64,000 nucleotides of DNA from CBIHON01 sp966211965 (GTDB lineage Bacteria; Pseudomonadota; Gammaproteobacteria; Burkholderiales; Burkholderiaceae_D). Position 1 is the stretch's first letter, and each line of letters opens with the position of its first letter. The notes below the pieces were generated by a model. It saw only the letters and a list, made by a program, of their open reading frames with translations. It was not told where the DNA came from and did not search any database. Shown here piece after piece: positions 7,743 to 15,920 of this stretch. The position numbers and the translations under genes are program-made. The stretch lies in the NCBI GenBank assembly GCA_966211965.1, contig CBIHON010000016.1:1-64000 (forward strand), given 5' to 3'.

Positions 7743-8221
7743 TAGCGCACCGGGATCGGCTGATTTGCCGGAACCGGAACGGCAGTCACGCTGTTATTGG
7801 GGCTCCCCTCGATGAGGCGGTCCGAATAGACGAGGTACACCAGGACGTTGCGTTTGACGTCCGCCATGCGCACCACCCGCACGTGCTTGAACAGCAGCGA
7901 GGCTCTTTCTGAAAACACCTCTTCCCGGTGCGGCACTGCGCCGTTGAACCGGATCTCGCCGGTCTGACGGCATGCGACCGAAGAGTCAGCCTTGTCCTCC
8001 GCAATCCCGAGCGCGCCCTTGATGCCGCCTGTCTTGGCGCGCGACAGATAGCAGCTCACACCTGCCACCTTCGGATCGTCGAACACTTCCACGATGATTT
8101 TATGGTCCGGCCCAATCAGTTTGAATGCCGTATCGACCTCGCCGACAGGCTCGGCAACGGCAACGCCGCAAGCCAGCAGCGCAAGGCCGGTGATGGCAAA
8201 AATCGTTTTATCCAGCATCAT
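7742..8221 (-). CDS. creA: CreA family periplasmic protein
   Basis: A 159-residue CreA homologue. The start at 8221 has GGAGAAAGC just upstream. Residues 1-22 form a signal peptide (MLDKTIFAITGLALLACGVA), and the mature part shows the family blocks VDTAFKLIGPDHKI, FDDPKVAGVSCYLSRAKTGG and YLVYSDRLIEGSPNNSV, with conserved cysteines that may form a disulfide. The function of CreA is unknown; it is periplasmic in Escherichia coli. It lies 18 nt after the upstream membrane gene, so the two are probably one operon. The stop codon is built from the adjoining palindromic element, but the length matches the family, so little or nothing was lost. Confidence 0.9.
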   Translation of the reverse strand: MMLDKTIFAITGLALLACGVAVAEPVGEVDTAFKLIGPDHKIIVEVFDDPKVAGVSCYLSRAKTGGIKGALGIAEDKADSSVACRQTGEIRFNGAVPHREEVFSERASLLFKHVRVVRMADVKRNVLVYLVYSDRLIEGSPNNSVTAVPVPANQPIPVR

Positions 8222-8239
8222 GCTTTCTCCATGTTCCAA

Positions 8240-8614
8240 TCAACGCCATGTACGCCAGGCAATAACCGCCACGGCTATCACTGTCAGCATCCCCAGCGCA
8301 TTTCCTATCCACCCCGAATGATTCGAAGCATTCGAATCATTTGTTCCCCAAAAAAAGCCGAACACCTCACCCATCCGTGTCGGTCCCAGCACAAATCCGA
8401 GGATGGATGAGCCTCCTAAAATATACAAGCTGGTGTGTGACGACAATATTTCAAGCAATTGGCGGCGCGTCAGGAAAAGATTGAGGCTCAGATAATCGTA
8501 GCGAACAAAAAATGCGTATCCGATCAGTGTGAGTCCGGCAAACAAAGCGGAGAGGACTGCGCTGGTCAGGCGGTCGCCGGTTGTCACGTCGATGTAATGA
8601 TTGCTTTTTTTCAT
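8240..8614 (-). CDS. Small membrane protein of unknown function
   Basis: A 124-residue protein starting MKKSNHYIDVTTGDRLTSAV, with about three hydrophobic segments (AVLSALFAGLTLIGYAFFV, SLYILGGSSILGFVLG, ALGMLTVIAVAVIAWRTW). No domain is recognised. The start is uncertain: in-frame ATGs also occur at 8644 and 8686; 8614 best fits the hydrophobic profile and has a weak GAAAG upstream. It is followed by creA after 18 nt. A role linked to CreA is only a guess from proximity. Confidence 0.6.
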   Translation of the reverse strand: MKKSNHYIDVTTGDRLTSAVLSALFAGLTLIGYAFFVRYDYLSLNLFLTRRQLLEILSSHTSLYILGGSSILGFVLGPTRMGEVFGFFWGTNDSNASNHSGWIGNALGMLTVIAVAVIAWRTWR

Positions 8615-8698
8615 GCTTTCATTCTTCTTCGATAATCGTCCCATTGCTAATCCGACGCCCTCCCTCGCAGCGCACTGTCCATACAAGACGGCCCGCCA

Positions 8699-10621
8699 TC
8701 ATGCAGGCTTCTTCCCTTTGCGATGCGCCTTCGGTTTTGTTTTTGCCGTTTCGATTGCCCTGCCGCCTGAATCGGTTTTAATTTTGGAGGTTGCTTTGGC
8801 CCCGGATTTCTTTTCGCTCACCCTGCGGTCGCCGCCTTTTGCCGGAATGGACAAAGGAATTTTCTTGCCGGAAGATTTATGGTCCGCCATAGGCTGTCCA
8901 TCGGCTTGGCTGATGCGCAACTGTTGCCCGGCCACCCATACGGTTTTCAAATGTTCGAACAGTTCCTTCGGCATGCCATCCGGTAAATCCAGCACGCTGT
9001 AGTCGTCGTAGATTTCGATGCGGCCGATGTATTTGGAATCCAGCCCCGCTTCGTTGGCAATCGCACCGACGATATTGCCGGGCTTGACGCCGTGCACGTG
9101 GCCCACTTCGATGCGGAAAGTCCGCATGCCGATTTCGGCCGCGCGCTCAAGGCGTTCCTTCTTCGGCAAGGCCGGACGCTCGGCGCGGTCCTTGCGTTCG
9201 CGGGATTCCATGCGAGCCGGCTTCTCGGCATGCTCGGCTTTGCCTGCCGCAGCGGATTTGTCTGCGGGACGATGGCGGTCCTCTTGCGGTTCGCGCTTGT
9301 TTTTTTCCAGCAGGAGCGGGACGTCGCCGCGCGCCATCTTGGCAAGCGCCGCGGCGATCTCGATCGCGGGCACATTCTTCTCGCGCTCATAATCCTCGAT
9401 CAACGATCGGAATACCTCCAGGCCGCCCGTCGCCAGCGCGTCGCTGATTTGATCCTTGAATCTGGCGATGCGCACATCGTTGACCGTCTGGATACTGGGC
9501 AATTCCAGCACCGATACCGGCTGGCGCGTGGCGCGCTCGATTGCTTTAAGCAGGTTCTTTTCCCGCGGAGTGATGAACAGGATCGCCTCGCCGCTGCGTC
9601 CCGCGCGTCCGGTGCGGCCGATGCGATGGGTATAACTTTCCGGATCGTAGGGCACGTCGTAATTGATTACATGACTGATGCGCTCGACGTCGAGGCCGCG
9701 CGCCGCCACGTCGGTGGCGACCAGGATATCGATCCTGCGGTCCTTGAGCTGGGCGATGGTGCGCTCGCGCTGGAGCTGGGCCATGTCGCCGTTGATCGCC
9801 GCGGCCGAAAAACCGCGCGCCTGCAATTTGCCCGCCAATTCTTCGGTGCCCAGCTTGGTGCGTGCAAAAATGATCATTCCGTCAAAGCTTTCGGCCTCGA
9901 GTATGCGCGTCAGCGCATCAAGCTTGTGCATGCCGCTGACCAGCCAATAGCGCTGGCGGATATTGTCGGCCGTGCCGGTTTTCGCGGCGATGGTGACTTC
10001 GGCCGGCTTGCGCAAATAGGTTTGCGCGATGCGTTTGATCACCGGCGGCATGGTGGCGGAGAACAAGGCGGTCTGGCGCGATTCCGGCGTTTTTTGCAGG
10101 ATGGTTTCGACATCGTCGATGAAGCCCATGCGCAGCATTTCGTCGGCCTCGTCGAGCACCAGGGTCTTGAGCCGCGACAGGTCCAGCGAATTTTTTTCCA
10201 GGTGATCGATCACCCGACCGGGCGTGCCGACGATCACGTGTACGCCGCGGCGCAAGGCGCTCAGTTGCGGGCCGTAACTCTGGCCGCCGTAAATCGGCAG
10301 CACATGAAAGCCGGGGATATGCGTGGCATAGCGTTGAAACGCTTCGGCCACCTGGATCGCCAGTTCCCGCGTCGGCGCCAGAACCAGGGCCTGCGGTGCG
10401 CTTTGCTTGAGGTCGATGCGGGCCAGGATGGGCAGGGCGAAGGCGGCGGTCTTGCCGGTGCCGGTTTGGGCCTGGCCGAGCACGTCGCGATTGTCGAGCA
10501 GGATGGGAATGGTGGCAGCCTGGATCGGTGACGGCGACTCGTAGCCCAGTTCTTGCAGCACGCGCAGCAAGGGCGGGCTCAGCTTCAGGTCGGCAAATAA
10601 GGGAAAGGGTGTTTCGGACAT
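8699..10621 (-). CDS. deaD: DEAD-box ATP-dependent RNA helicase with DbpA-type RNA-binding domain
   Basis: A 640-residue helicase. From MSETPFPLFADL: Q-motif region (~25-35), Walker A AQTGTGKT (51-58), PTRELA (83-88), DEAD (157-160), SAT, and the motif VI HRIGRTGRAGR. After the RecA-like domains comes a Lys/Arg/Glu-rich linker and a DbpA-like RRM (MRTFRIEVGHVHGVKPGNIVGAI...), then a basic tail ending KGKKPA. This layout is that of CsdA/DeaD, which unwinds RNA during ribosome assembly and cold adaptation. The start at 10621 is chosen over an upstream frame because MSETPF is the usual N-terminus. It stands alone. Assignment to DeaD rather than another RNA helicase paralogue is by domain layout. 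Confidence 0.9.
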   Translation of the reverse strand: MSETPFPLFADLKLSPPLLRVLQELGYESPSPIQAATIPILLDNRDVLGQAQTGTGKTAAFALPILARIDLKQSAPQALVLAPTRELAIQVAEAFQRYATHIPGFHVLPIYGGQSYGPQLSALRRGVHVIVGTPGRVIDHLEKNSLDLSRLKTLVLDEADEMLRMGFIDDVETILQKTPESRQTALFSATMPPVIKRIAQTYLRKPAEVTIAAKTGTADNIRQRYWLVSGMHKLDALTRILEAESFDGMIIFARTKLGTEELAGKLQARGFSAAAINGDMAQLQRERTIAQLKDRRIDILVATDVAARGLDVERISHVINYDVPYDPESYTHRIGRTGRAGRSGEAILFITPREKNLLKAIERATRQPVSVLELPSIQTVNDVRIARFKDQISDALATGGLEVFRSLIEDYEREKNVPAIEIAAALAKMARGDVPLLLEKNKREPQEDRHRPADKSAAAGKAEHAEKPARMESRERKDRAERPALPKKERLERAAEIGMRTFRIEVGHVHGVKPGNIVGAIANEAGLDSKYIGRIEIYDDYSVLDLPDGMPKELFEHLKTVWVAGQQLRISQADGQPMADHKSSGKKIPLSIPAKGGDRRVSEKKSGAKATSKIKTDSGGRAIETAKTKPKAHRKGKKPA

Positions 10622-10742
10622 GGCGGCACTCACAGGGTTGCTCGAATCGCGGTATGCGAAAGATGTGGTGCGCAGTTTACCCTGTTGCCGCACGCGAAGG
10701 TAAGGGGCAGCGCAGCAATCCCTTCAAACAGGCTCCTGACGC

Positions 10743-11402
10743 TCAGCGTTTGCGCGCCAGCGTAAGGCCATCCCCGACCGGCAACAGCGAAAGGTCGATG
10801 CGCTCATCCCGATGCAGCTTGCCGTTGAGCGCCTGGAGCGCTGCGGTGTCGGCATCTTCCGCCTGCCGGGCCACGCTGCCGCCCCACAGCACATTATCGA
10901 TGGCAATCAGCCCGCCCGGACGCAAGAGCTGCAGGCAGCGCTCGTAATAGGCGTCGTAGCCGGTCTTGTCGGCATCGATGAAAGCGAAGTCGTACTGCCC
11001 TGCGGCGCCGGCCGCCAGCGCCGCATCGAGCGTCTCCAGCGCGGGCGCGAGCCGCAGGTCGATCTTGTGCGCCACGCCGGCCGCGATCCAGTAAGGGCGG
11101 CCGACGCGCGTGTATTCGTCGCTGATGTCGCACGCCAGGATATGACCGTCTTCGGGCAGAGCGAGCGCGACAGTCAATGCGCTGTAGCCGGTGAAGACGC
11201 CGATTTCAATCGCCCGGCGCGCGCCCATCAACTTCACCAGCAGCGCCATGAACTGGCCCTGCTCGGGTGAGATCTGCATCCTTGCCTGTGGATGGGCTGC
11301 AGTCGCTTCGCGCAAGGCGGTCTGGGCCGGATGCTCACGCAGGGAATAGGCAAGAACGTAGTCATACAGTGCATCATCGAGATTCAAGGTGCGGCGCGAC
11401 AT
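10743..11402 (-). CDS. Class I SAM-dependent O-methyltransferase
   Basis: A 219-residue methyltransferase of the caffeoyl-CoA/catechol O-methyltransferase type (PF01596). The SAM-binding loop is AIEIGVFTGYSALTVALALP, followed by ACDISDEY and FIDADKTGYDAYYE, which supplies metal and substrate ligands, and AIDNVLWGG. ATG 11402 has AAGGAG 8 nt upstream, which settles the start over a longer upstream frame. Bacterial members methylate small catechols or unidentified substrates using a divalent metal. Neighbours give no pathway clue. Confidence 0.88.
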   Translation of the reverse strand: MSRRTLNLDDALYDYVLAYSLREHPAQTALREATAAHPQARMQISPEQGQFMALLVKLMGARRAIEIGVFTGYSALTVALALPEDGHILACDISDEYTRVGRPYWIAAGVAHKIDLRLAPALETLDAALAAGAAGQYDFAFIDADKTGYDAYYERCLQLLRPGGLIAIDNVLWGGSVARQAEDADTAALQALNGKLHRDERIDLSLLPVGDGLTLARKR

Positions 11403-11487
11403 GGGCAGACTCCTTCGGTTGAATATTTTTGATAGTACATCGCTTCCCTCCCCGCTTGCATACGCTTGCCAATGCCTCGGCGAAGGA

Positions 11488-12594
11488 TCAAGCCGCCGCA
11501 TCCGCCGTCGCCAGCCATTCGAATATGGCGGGCCAAAGCCGGCTGTGCGCATTGCTGCCGACCAGGACGCCGACGTGCTGGATCGCCACGCCGATATCTC
11601 CTTCGTAAGACAGCAGTTTCTTCGGCGAGCCGGCTGCAGCCTCATGGAAAGGGATGATGGATTGCGGCGGGATCACTTTGCTGCGCGGATCGAACACACT
11701 GAGCAAAGGCACTTCCAAATCGCCCGGGCCGATCTGCCTGTCGCGGATACGCAAGCGCCCTTGCATCAGGCAATCGCCACGATACAACAGTTCGATCAAG
11801 TCGGTGAACAGCCGGCCCGGCAGCGGGAATTCGTCGAGCGTCCAGCGCTCCACGCGCAGGTGGGTATTCAGCGCTTGCACATCGCTGCAGCAGGCAAACC
11901 AATCGAGATGACGCTGCCACTGGAATTCCTCCGGCGCCGCGATACTGGATACCAGATTGAGGAACGAACCCGGCACCGCGCCGAACATCCTTGCGATGAC
12001 CGCGGCATCGGGCGTGGCCGCGATCAATGGCGCAAAACTCCCGGCCGCGTCGGCAAAATGCAAAGGCGCCTCCAGCAACACCAAGCTGCGCACCCGTTGC
12101 GGATGCAAGCAGGAAAAAATCGCCGCCAAAGTGCCGCCCAATGAATGCGCGGCAAGGACCGCGCGTTCCTGTCCGGCATCTGCTGCGACCGCATCCAGGC
12201 AGGCCGACAGCATGCGATCGGCATAATCGTCCAGACCAAGATCCTCGTTCTCGTTGTCAAGCGGCATCCACTCCACGAGATAGACGCGCATGCCTTGTTG
12301 CAGGCAATGCCGCACCACGCTGGCATGCGGCGCCAAATCCCAGATGTAGAAGCGTTTGATCGGCGCGGGCACCAACAGCATGGCCGGTCCATCGTCCTGC
12401 GCCGGCGTGCCGTAGGCACGCACCTGCAAACCGGCTTGCGCGTGCAAGATGCGAGACGGCATTTGCACCGGCCCCAAGCCGGCGCTGTCGAGCAGCCTCC
12501 CGCGCAGGCGCCGTTCCCGGTCTGCCTGCTTGAAAGGCCAGGTCGCCGCCAGCGTATCAATTCCGGCAGGTTGTGATTTCAATGCATGGTTCAT
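11488..12594 (-). CDS. Alpha/beta hydrolase related to PHA synthase
   Basis: A 368-residue protein with the PhaC-like segment MLLVPAPIKRFYIWDLAPHA, then GMRVYLVEWMPLDNENEDLG, and a nucleophile elbow AHSLGG with Ser151. True polyhydroxyalkanoate synthases have Cys at this position (G-x-C-x-G), so this is more likely a hydrolase, thioesterase or depolymerase-like paralogue than a polymerase. The C-terminal SNAHSRLWPAIFEWL region carries a candidate catalytic His. It lies upstream of the hsp20-lon pair on the other strand. Confidence 0.72.
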   Translation of the reverse strand: MNHALKSQPAGIDTLAATWPFKQADRERRLRGRLLDSAGLGPVQMPSRILHAQAGLQVRAYGTPAQDDGPAMLLVPAPIKRFYIWDLAPHASVVRHCLQQGMRVYLVEWMPLDNENEDLGLDDYADRMLSACLDAVAADAGQERAVLAAHSLGGTLAAIFSCLHPQRVRSLVLLEAPLHFADAAGSFAPLIAATPDAAVIARMFGAVPGSFLNLVSSIAAPEEFQWQRHLDWFACCSDVQALNTHLRVERWTLDEFPLPGRLFTDLIELLYRGDCLMQGRLRIRDRQIGPGDLEVPLLSVFDPRSKVIPPQSIIPFHEAAAGSPKKLLSYEGDIGVAIQHVGVLVGSNAHSRLWPAIFEWLATADAAA

Positions 12595-12880
12595 AAAGAT
12601 ATGCCCGCATTATCCCTCTCGCCATGTAGCTAGCGAGAACAGGCCGGGCCGGCAACCGCCCTGCTCTCTGTCAGGCGCCGATTTTCTCTATTCGATGGAG
12701 AGGGTTCTTATGCAAATAAATCCACATCCCCGAATTTTCTCTTGATGATTATCAAAAGCCAAAAGGGCATCGGGGATATCGTTCGCGGAACACCCTACTC
12801 CGATCCGGGTCGAACCAAAACGTGAAGTGCAGGGCATCAAGACCAGCCGTCATAACCTGTCCGTACACGAAAGAGGCTCT

Positions 12881-13288
12881 ATGAGATTGCACGATCCGGA
12901 GGTTGGGATGTGGGGCGAAGCACTGGATTTATTGGATCGCGCCGACAGGCTCCATCGCCAATTCTTTCGGCTGGCGCATCATCGCAACCGGTGTCCGACT
13001 TGGGAACCACCGGTCGATATATTCGAGAGAGAACAGGAATTTGCGATTTTTGTCGTGCTGCCCGGAGTGGCCGCGGAGCAGCTCGAAGTTTGCATTGAGG
13101 GCAGCGCGATCGTTGTCCGCGGCCAGCGTGCGATGCCCGCCGCCTGCAACGAGGCGACGATCCAGCGCCTTGAAATTCCTTACGGCCGCTTTGAACGGCG
13201 CATCGAATTTCCGCTGAAGCAGTTTCGAATCACGCAGCAATCGTTGCAGGATGGCTGCCTCAGCCTGACCTTACTCAAGCTTGGATGA
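12881..13288 (+). CDS. Small heat-shock protein, Hsp20/alpha-crystallin family
   Basis: A 135-residue protein with an alpha-crystallin domain: PPVDIFEREQEFAIFVVLPG opens the domain (residues ~45-65), followed by beta strands with AIVVRGQR and YGRFERRIEFPL. It acts as an ATP-independent holdase in the cytoplasm. The start MRLHDPEVGMW is preferred because AGAGG lies 9 nt upstream. The C-terminal I-x-I anchor normally used for oligomer assembly is not evident; the end is SLTLLKLG. Only 6 nt separate it from lon, so holdase and protease are probably cotranscribed. Confidence 0.85.
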   Translation: MRLHDPEVGMWGEALDLLDRADRLHRQFFRLAHHRNRCPTWEPPVDIFEREQEFAIFVVLPGVAAEQLEVCIEGSAIVVRGQRAMPAACNEATIQRLEIPYGRFERRIEFPLKQFRITQQSLQDGCLSLTLLKLG

Positions 13289-13294
13289 TTTGCC

Positions 13295-15718
13295 ATGAAA
13301 GCCGAACAGGAACGGCGTTACGATCCGCCCTCGCGCAATAATGGAAGCGTGCCCATGATCAAAGCGGATGCGGCACAAGCGCCTGCACGTCAGCAGCGTA
13401 CATTGCCGGCAGATGCCTTGATCCTGATACCGGTGCGCAATATGGTCTTGTTCCCCGGACTGGTGGTGCCGATCAATATCGGACGCGAGCGCACCATCGC
13501 CGCAGCGCAGGAAGCAACCCGCACCGAGCGCCAGGTGGGCGTGATCCTGCAGCGCGACGTCGATGCGGAAACGCCGCAGCCTGAGCAATTGCACCGGATC
13601 GGTACGACCGCCAGCATCTTGCGCTACATCACCCAGGACAATGCCCATTACATCGTGTGCCAAGGGCATCAACGCTTTCGCATCGTCGAATTTTTGGAAG
13701 GCTATCCTTTCTATGCGGCGCGCGTGCAATTGCTGCCGGAAGTCGACGAGAAAAGCCCCGAAATCCAGGCGCGCCTGCTGCAGCTCAAGGAGCGCTCGAA
13801 AGAGATTCTCGAGTTGCTGCCGCAGGTCCCTGCGGAATTGGCGACGGCGGCAAACAATATCAATTCGGCCTCGAACTACGCCGATTTTGTCGCCGGCCTG
13901 ATGGATATCAGCGCACAGGAAAAGCAGGAAGTGCTCGATGCGCTCGACCTGCCGAAGCGTCTCGACAAGGTGCTGGGTTTCCTGGTGCAACGCATCGAAG
14001 TATTGCGCCTGTCGCAGAAAATCAATCAGCAGACCAAGGAGCGCATGGATGAGCGGCAACGCGAATTTTTGCTGCGCGAGCAATTAAAGACGATCCAGGA
14101 AGAACTGGGCAACATCGAGGGCAGCAGCGCCGAGACGGCGGACCTGGCCGAAGCCATCGCCAAGGCCCACCTGCCGCCGGAGGTCGAGGCGCATGCCCAG
14201 AAGGAGTTGAAGCGGCTTGAAAAAATGTCGGAAACGGCGGTCGAATATTCGATGCTGCGCACTTATCTCGAATGGCTAAGCGAGTTGCCTTGGTCTACGC
14301 TGACCGAAGACAAGATCGACCTGCCGGAAGCCAGCCGCATCCTCGATGAAGACCATTTCGGCCTGGACAAGGTGAAGCGGCGCATTCTCGAATATCTCGC
14401 CGTGCGCAAACTCAATCCGCAAGGAAAAAGCCCGATCCTATGCTTTGTCGGGCCGCCCGGCGTCGGCAAGACTTCGCTCGGGCAAAGCATCGCGCGCGCA
14501 ACCGGCCGCAAGTTCGCCCGTGTCAGCCTGGGCGGCGTGCATGACGAGGCGGAAATCCGCGGACATCGCCGCACCTATGTCGGCGCCCTGCCCGGCAATA
14601 TCATCCAGGCCATCCGCAAGGCCGGCGCACGCAACTGCGTGATGATGCTAGACGAAGTCGACAAGCTCGGCGCCGGCTTCCACGGCGACCCGGCATCGGC
14701 GCTGCTGGAGGTGCTGGACCCGGAGCAGAACGCGACATTTCGGGACAACTACCTGGGCGTGCCCTTCGATCTGTCCAAGGTGCTGTTCATCTGCACCGCC
14801 AACGTGCTCGACGCAATCCCGGGCCCTTTGCGCGATCGCATGGAGGTGATTTCGCTGCCGGGTTACACCGAAGAGGAAAAAGAACAGATCGCGCGGCGCT
14901 ACCTGCTGCAGCGTCAGCGCGAAGCCAACGGCCTGGCGCCGGGGCAATGCACGATCGCCGGCGACGCGATCCGCGCCATCATCCACGACTACACGCGCGA
15001 GGCCGGCGTGCGCAACCTGGAGCGTGAAATCGGCGCCGCGTTTCGCCATGCGGCGATGCGCATTGCCGAAGGCAGCGTGCAGCAGGTGCATATCGATGCT
15101 GCCGATCTGCCGGCGATCCTGGGACCGAAAAAATTCGAAAGCGAGCTGGCGATGCGCACCAGCCTGCCGGGGGTGGCGACCGGACTGGCCTGGACTCCGG
15201 TCGGCGGCGACATCCTGTTCGTTGAAGCCAGCCGCACGCCCGGCGCCGGCAAATTGATCCTGACCGGCCAGCTCGGCGACGTCATGAAGGAAAGCGCGCA
15301 AGCCGCACTTACCCTGGTCAAGGCGCACAGTGCGCAATTGCGGATTGCGCCGGAGATGTTCGAGAAAAGCGATATCCACGTGCATGTCCCGGCCGGCGCG
15401 ATACCGAAGGACGGCCCCAGCGCCGGTGTTGCAATGTTCGTCGCGCTGGCCTCGTTGATGATGGAACGGCCGGCGCACAACGATCGCGCCATGACCGGCG
15501 AAATCAGCCTGAGAGGCCTGGTGCTGCCGGTAGGCGGCATCAAGGAAAAAGTCCTGGCGGCGCTGCGAGCCGGCATCACCACCGTGCTGCTGCCGGCGCG
15601 CAATCGCAAGGACCTCGAAGACATTCCGGAAGAAGCGCGCCGGCAGTTGCACTTTATCTGGCTGGAGACAGTTGATGATGCCGTGCGGGAAGCGATCGCG
15701 GAGGCGCCTGGGCAGTAG
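13295..15718 (+). CDS. lon: ATP-dependent Lon protease
   Basis: An 807-residue LonA-type protease of full length. The N-terminal substrate-binding domain begins LILIPVRNMVLFPG. The AAA+ module has Walker A GPPGVGKT (386-393) and Walker B VMMLDEVDK, and the protease domain has GPSAG with Ser709 and the dyad lysine Lys752 in GGIKEK. It degrades misfolded and regulatory proteins in the cytoplasm. Coupling behind an hsp20 gene, rather than the clpP-clpX-lon order usual for the housekeeping copy, suggests this may be an additional stress-associated Lon. Whether the genome has another lon cannot be seen here. Confidence 0.93.
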   Translation: MKAEQERRYDPPSRNNGSVPMIKADAAQAPARQQRTLPADALILIPVRNMVLFPGLVVPINIGRERTIAAAQEATRTERQVGVILQRDVDAETPQPEQLHRIGTTASILRYITQDNAHYIVCQGHQRFRIVEFLEGYPFYAARVQLLPEVDEKSPEIQARLLQLKERSKEILELLPQVPAELATAANNINSASNYADFVAGLMDISAQEKQEVLDALDLPKRLDKVLGFLVQRIEVLRLSQKINQQTKERMDERQREFLLREQLKTIQEELGNIEGSSAETADLAEAIAKAHLPPEVEAHAQKELKRLEKMSETAVEYSMLRTYLEWLSELPWSTLTEDKIDLPEASRILDEDHFGLDKVKRRILEYLAVRKLNPQGKSPILCFVGPPGVGKTSLGQSIARATGRKFARVSLGGVHDEAEIRGHRRTYVGALPGNIIQAIRKAGARNCVMMLDEVDKLGAGFHGDPASALLEVLDPEQNATFRDNYLGVPFDLSKVLFICTANVLDAIPGPLRDRMEVISLPGYTEEEKEQIARRYLLQRQREANGLAPGQCTIAGDAIRAIIHDYTREAGVRNLEREIGAAFRHAAMRIAEGSVQQVHIDAADLPAILGPKKFESELAMRTSLPGVATGLAWTPVGGDILFVEASRTPGAGKLILTGQLGDVMKESAQAALTLVKAHSAQLRIAPEMFEKSDIHVHVPAGAIPKDGPSAGVAMFVALASLMMERPAHNDRAMTGEISLRGLVLPVGGIKEKVLAALRAGITTVLLPARNRKDLEDIPEEARRQLHFIWLETVDDAVREAIAEAPGQ

Positions 15719-15920
15719 TGCCTCTCCTCATTTCCGGCGCGCATCGTCCCGGCACGCATTTTGATCAAGATCAGCATCCTGCATTGATTCGGCTCAAGCA
15801 CATCTCTCTTTGACGCCCGAGGCAACGCAAAACACGCATACTGAAACCGGCTACTGTTCGCCTGGCGGTCTCTTGCATTCAGGCATACGCGACCCTTGGC
15901 TTGAAAGGAATCAAGCACGC

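Noticed and set aside
9092..10531. Plus-strand open frame (479 codons) opposite the DEAD-box helicase
   Set aside because: Antisense shadow: the helicase motifs are unmistakable on the other strand.
12730..12800. Sigma-32-like promoter before the first hsp20 gene
   Set aside because: CTTGATG is present at about 12741, but no acceptable -10 lies 13-14 nt downstream.
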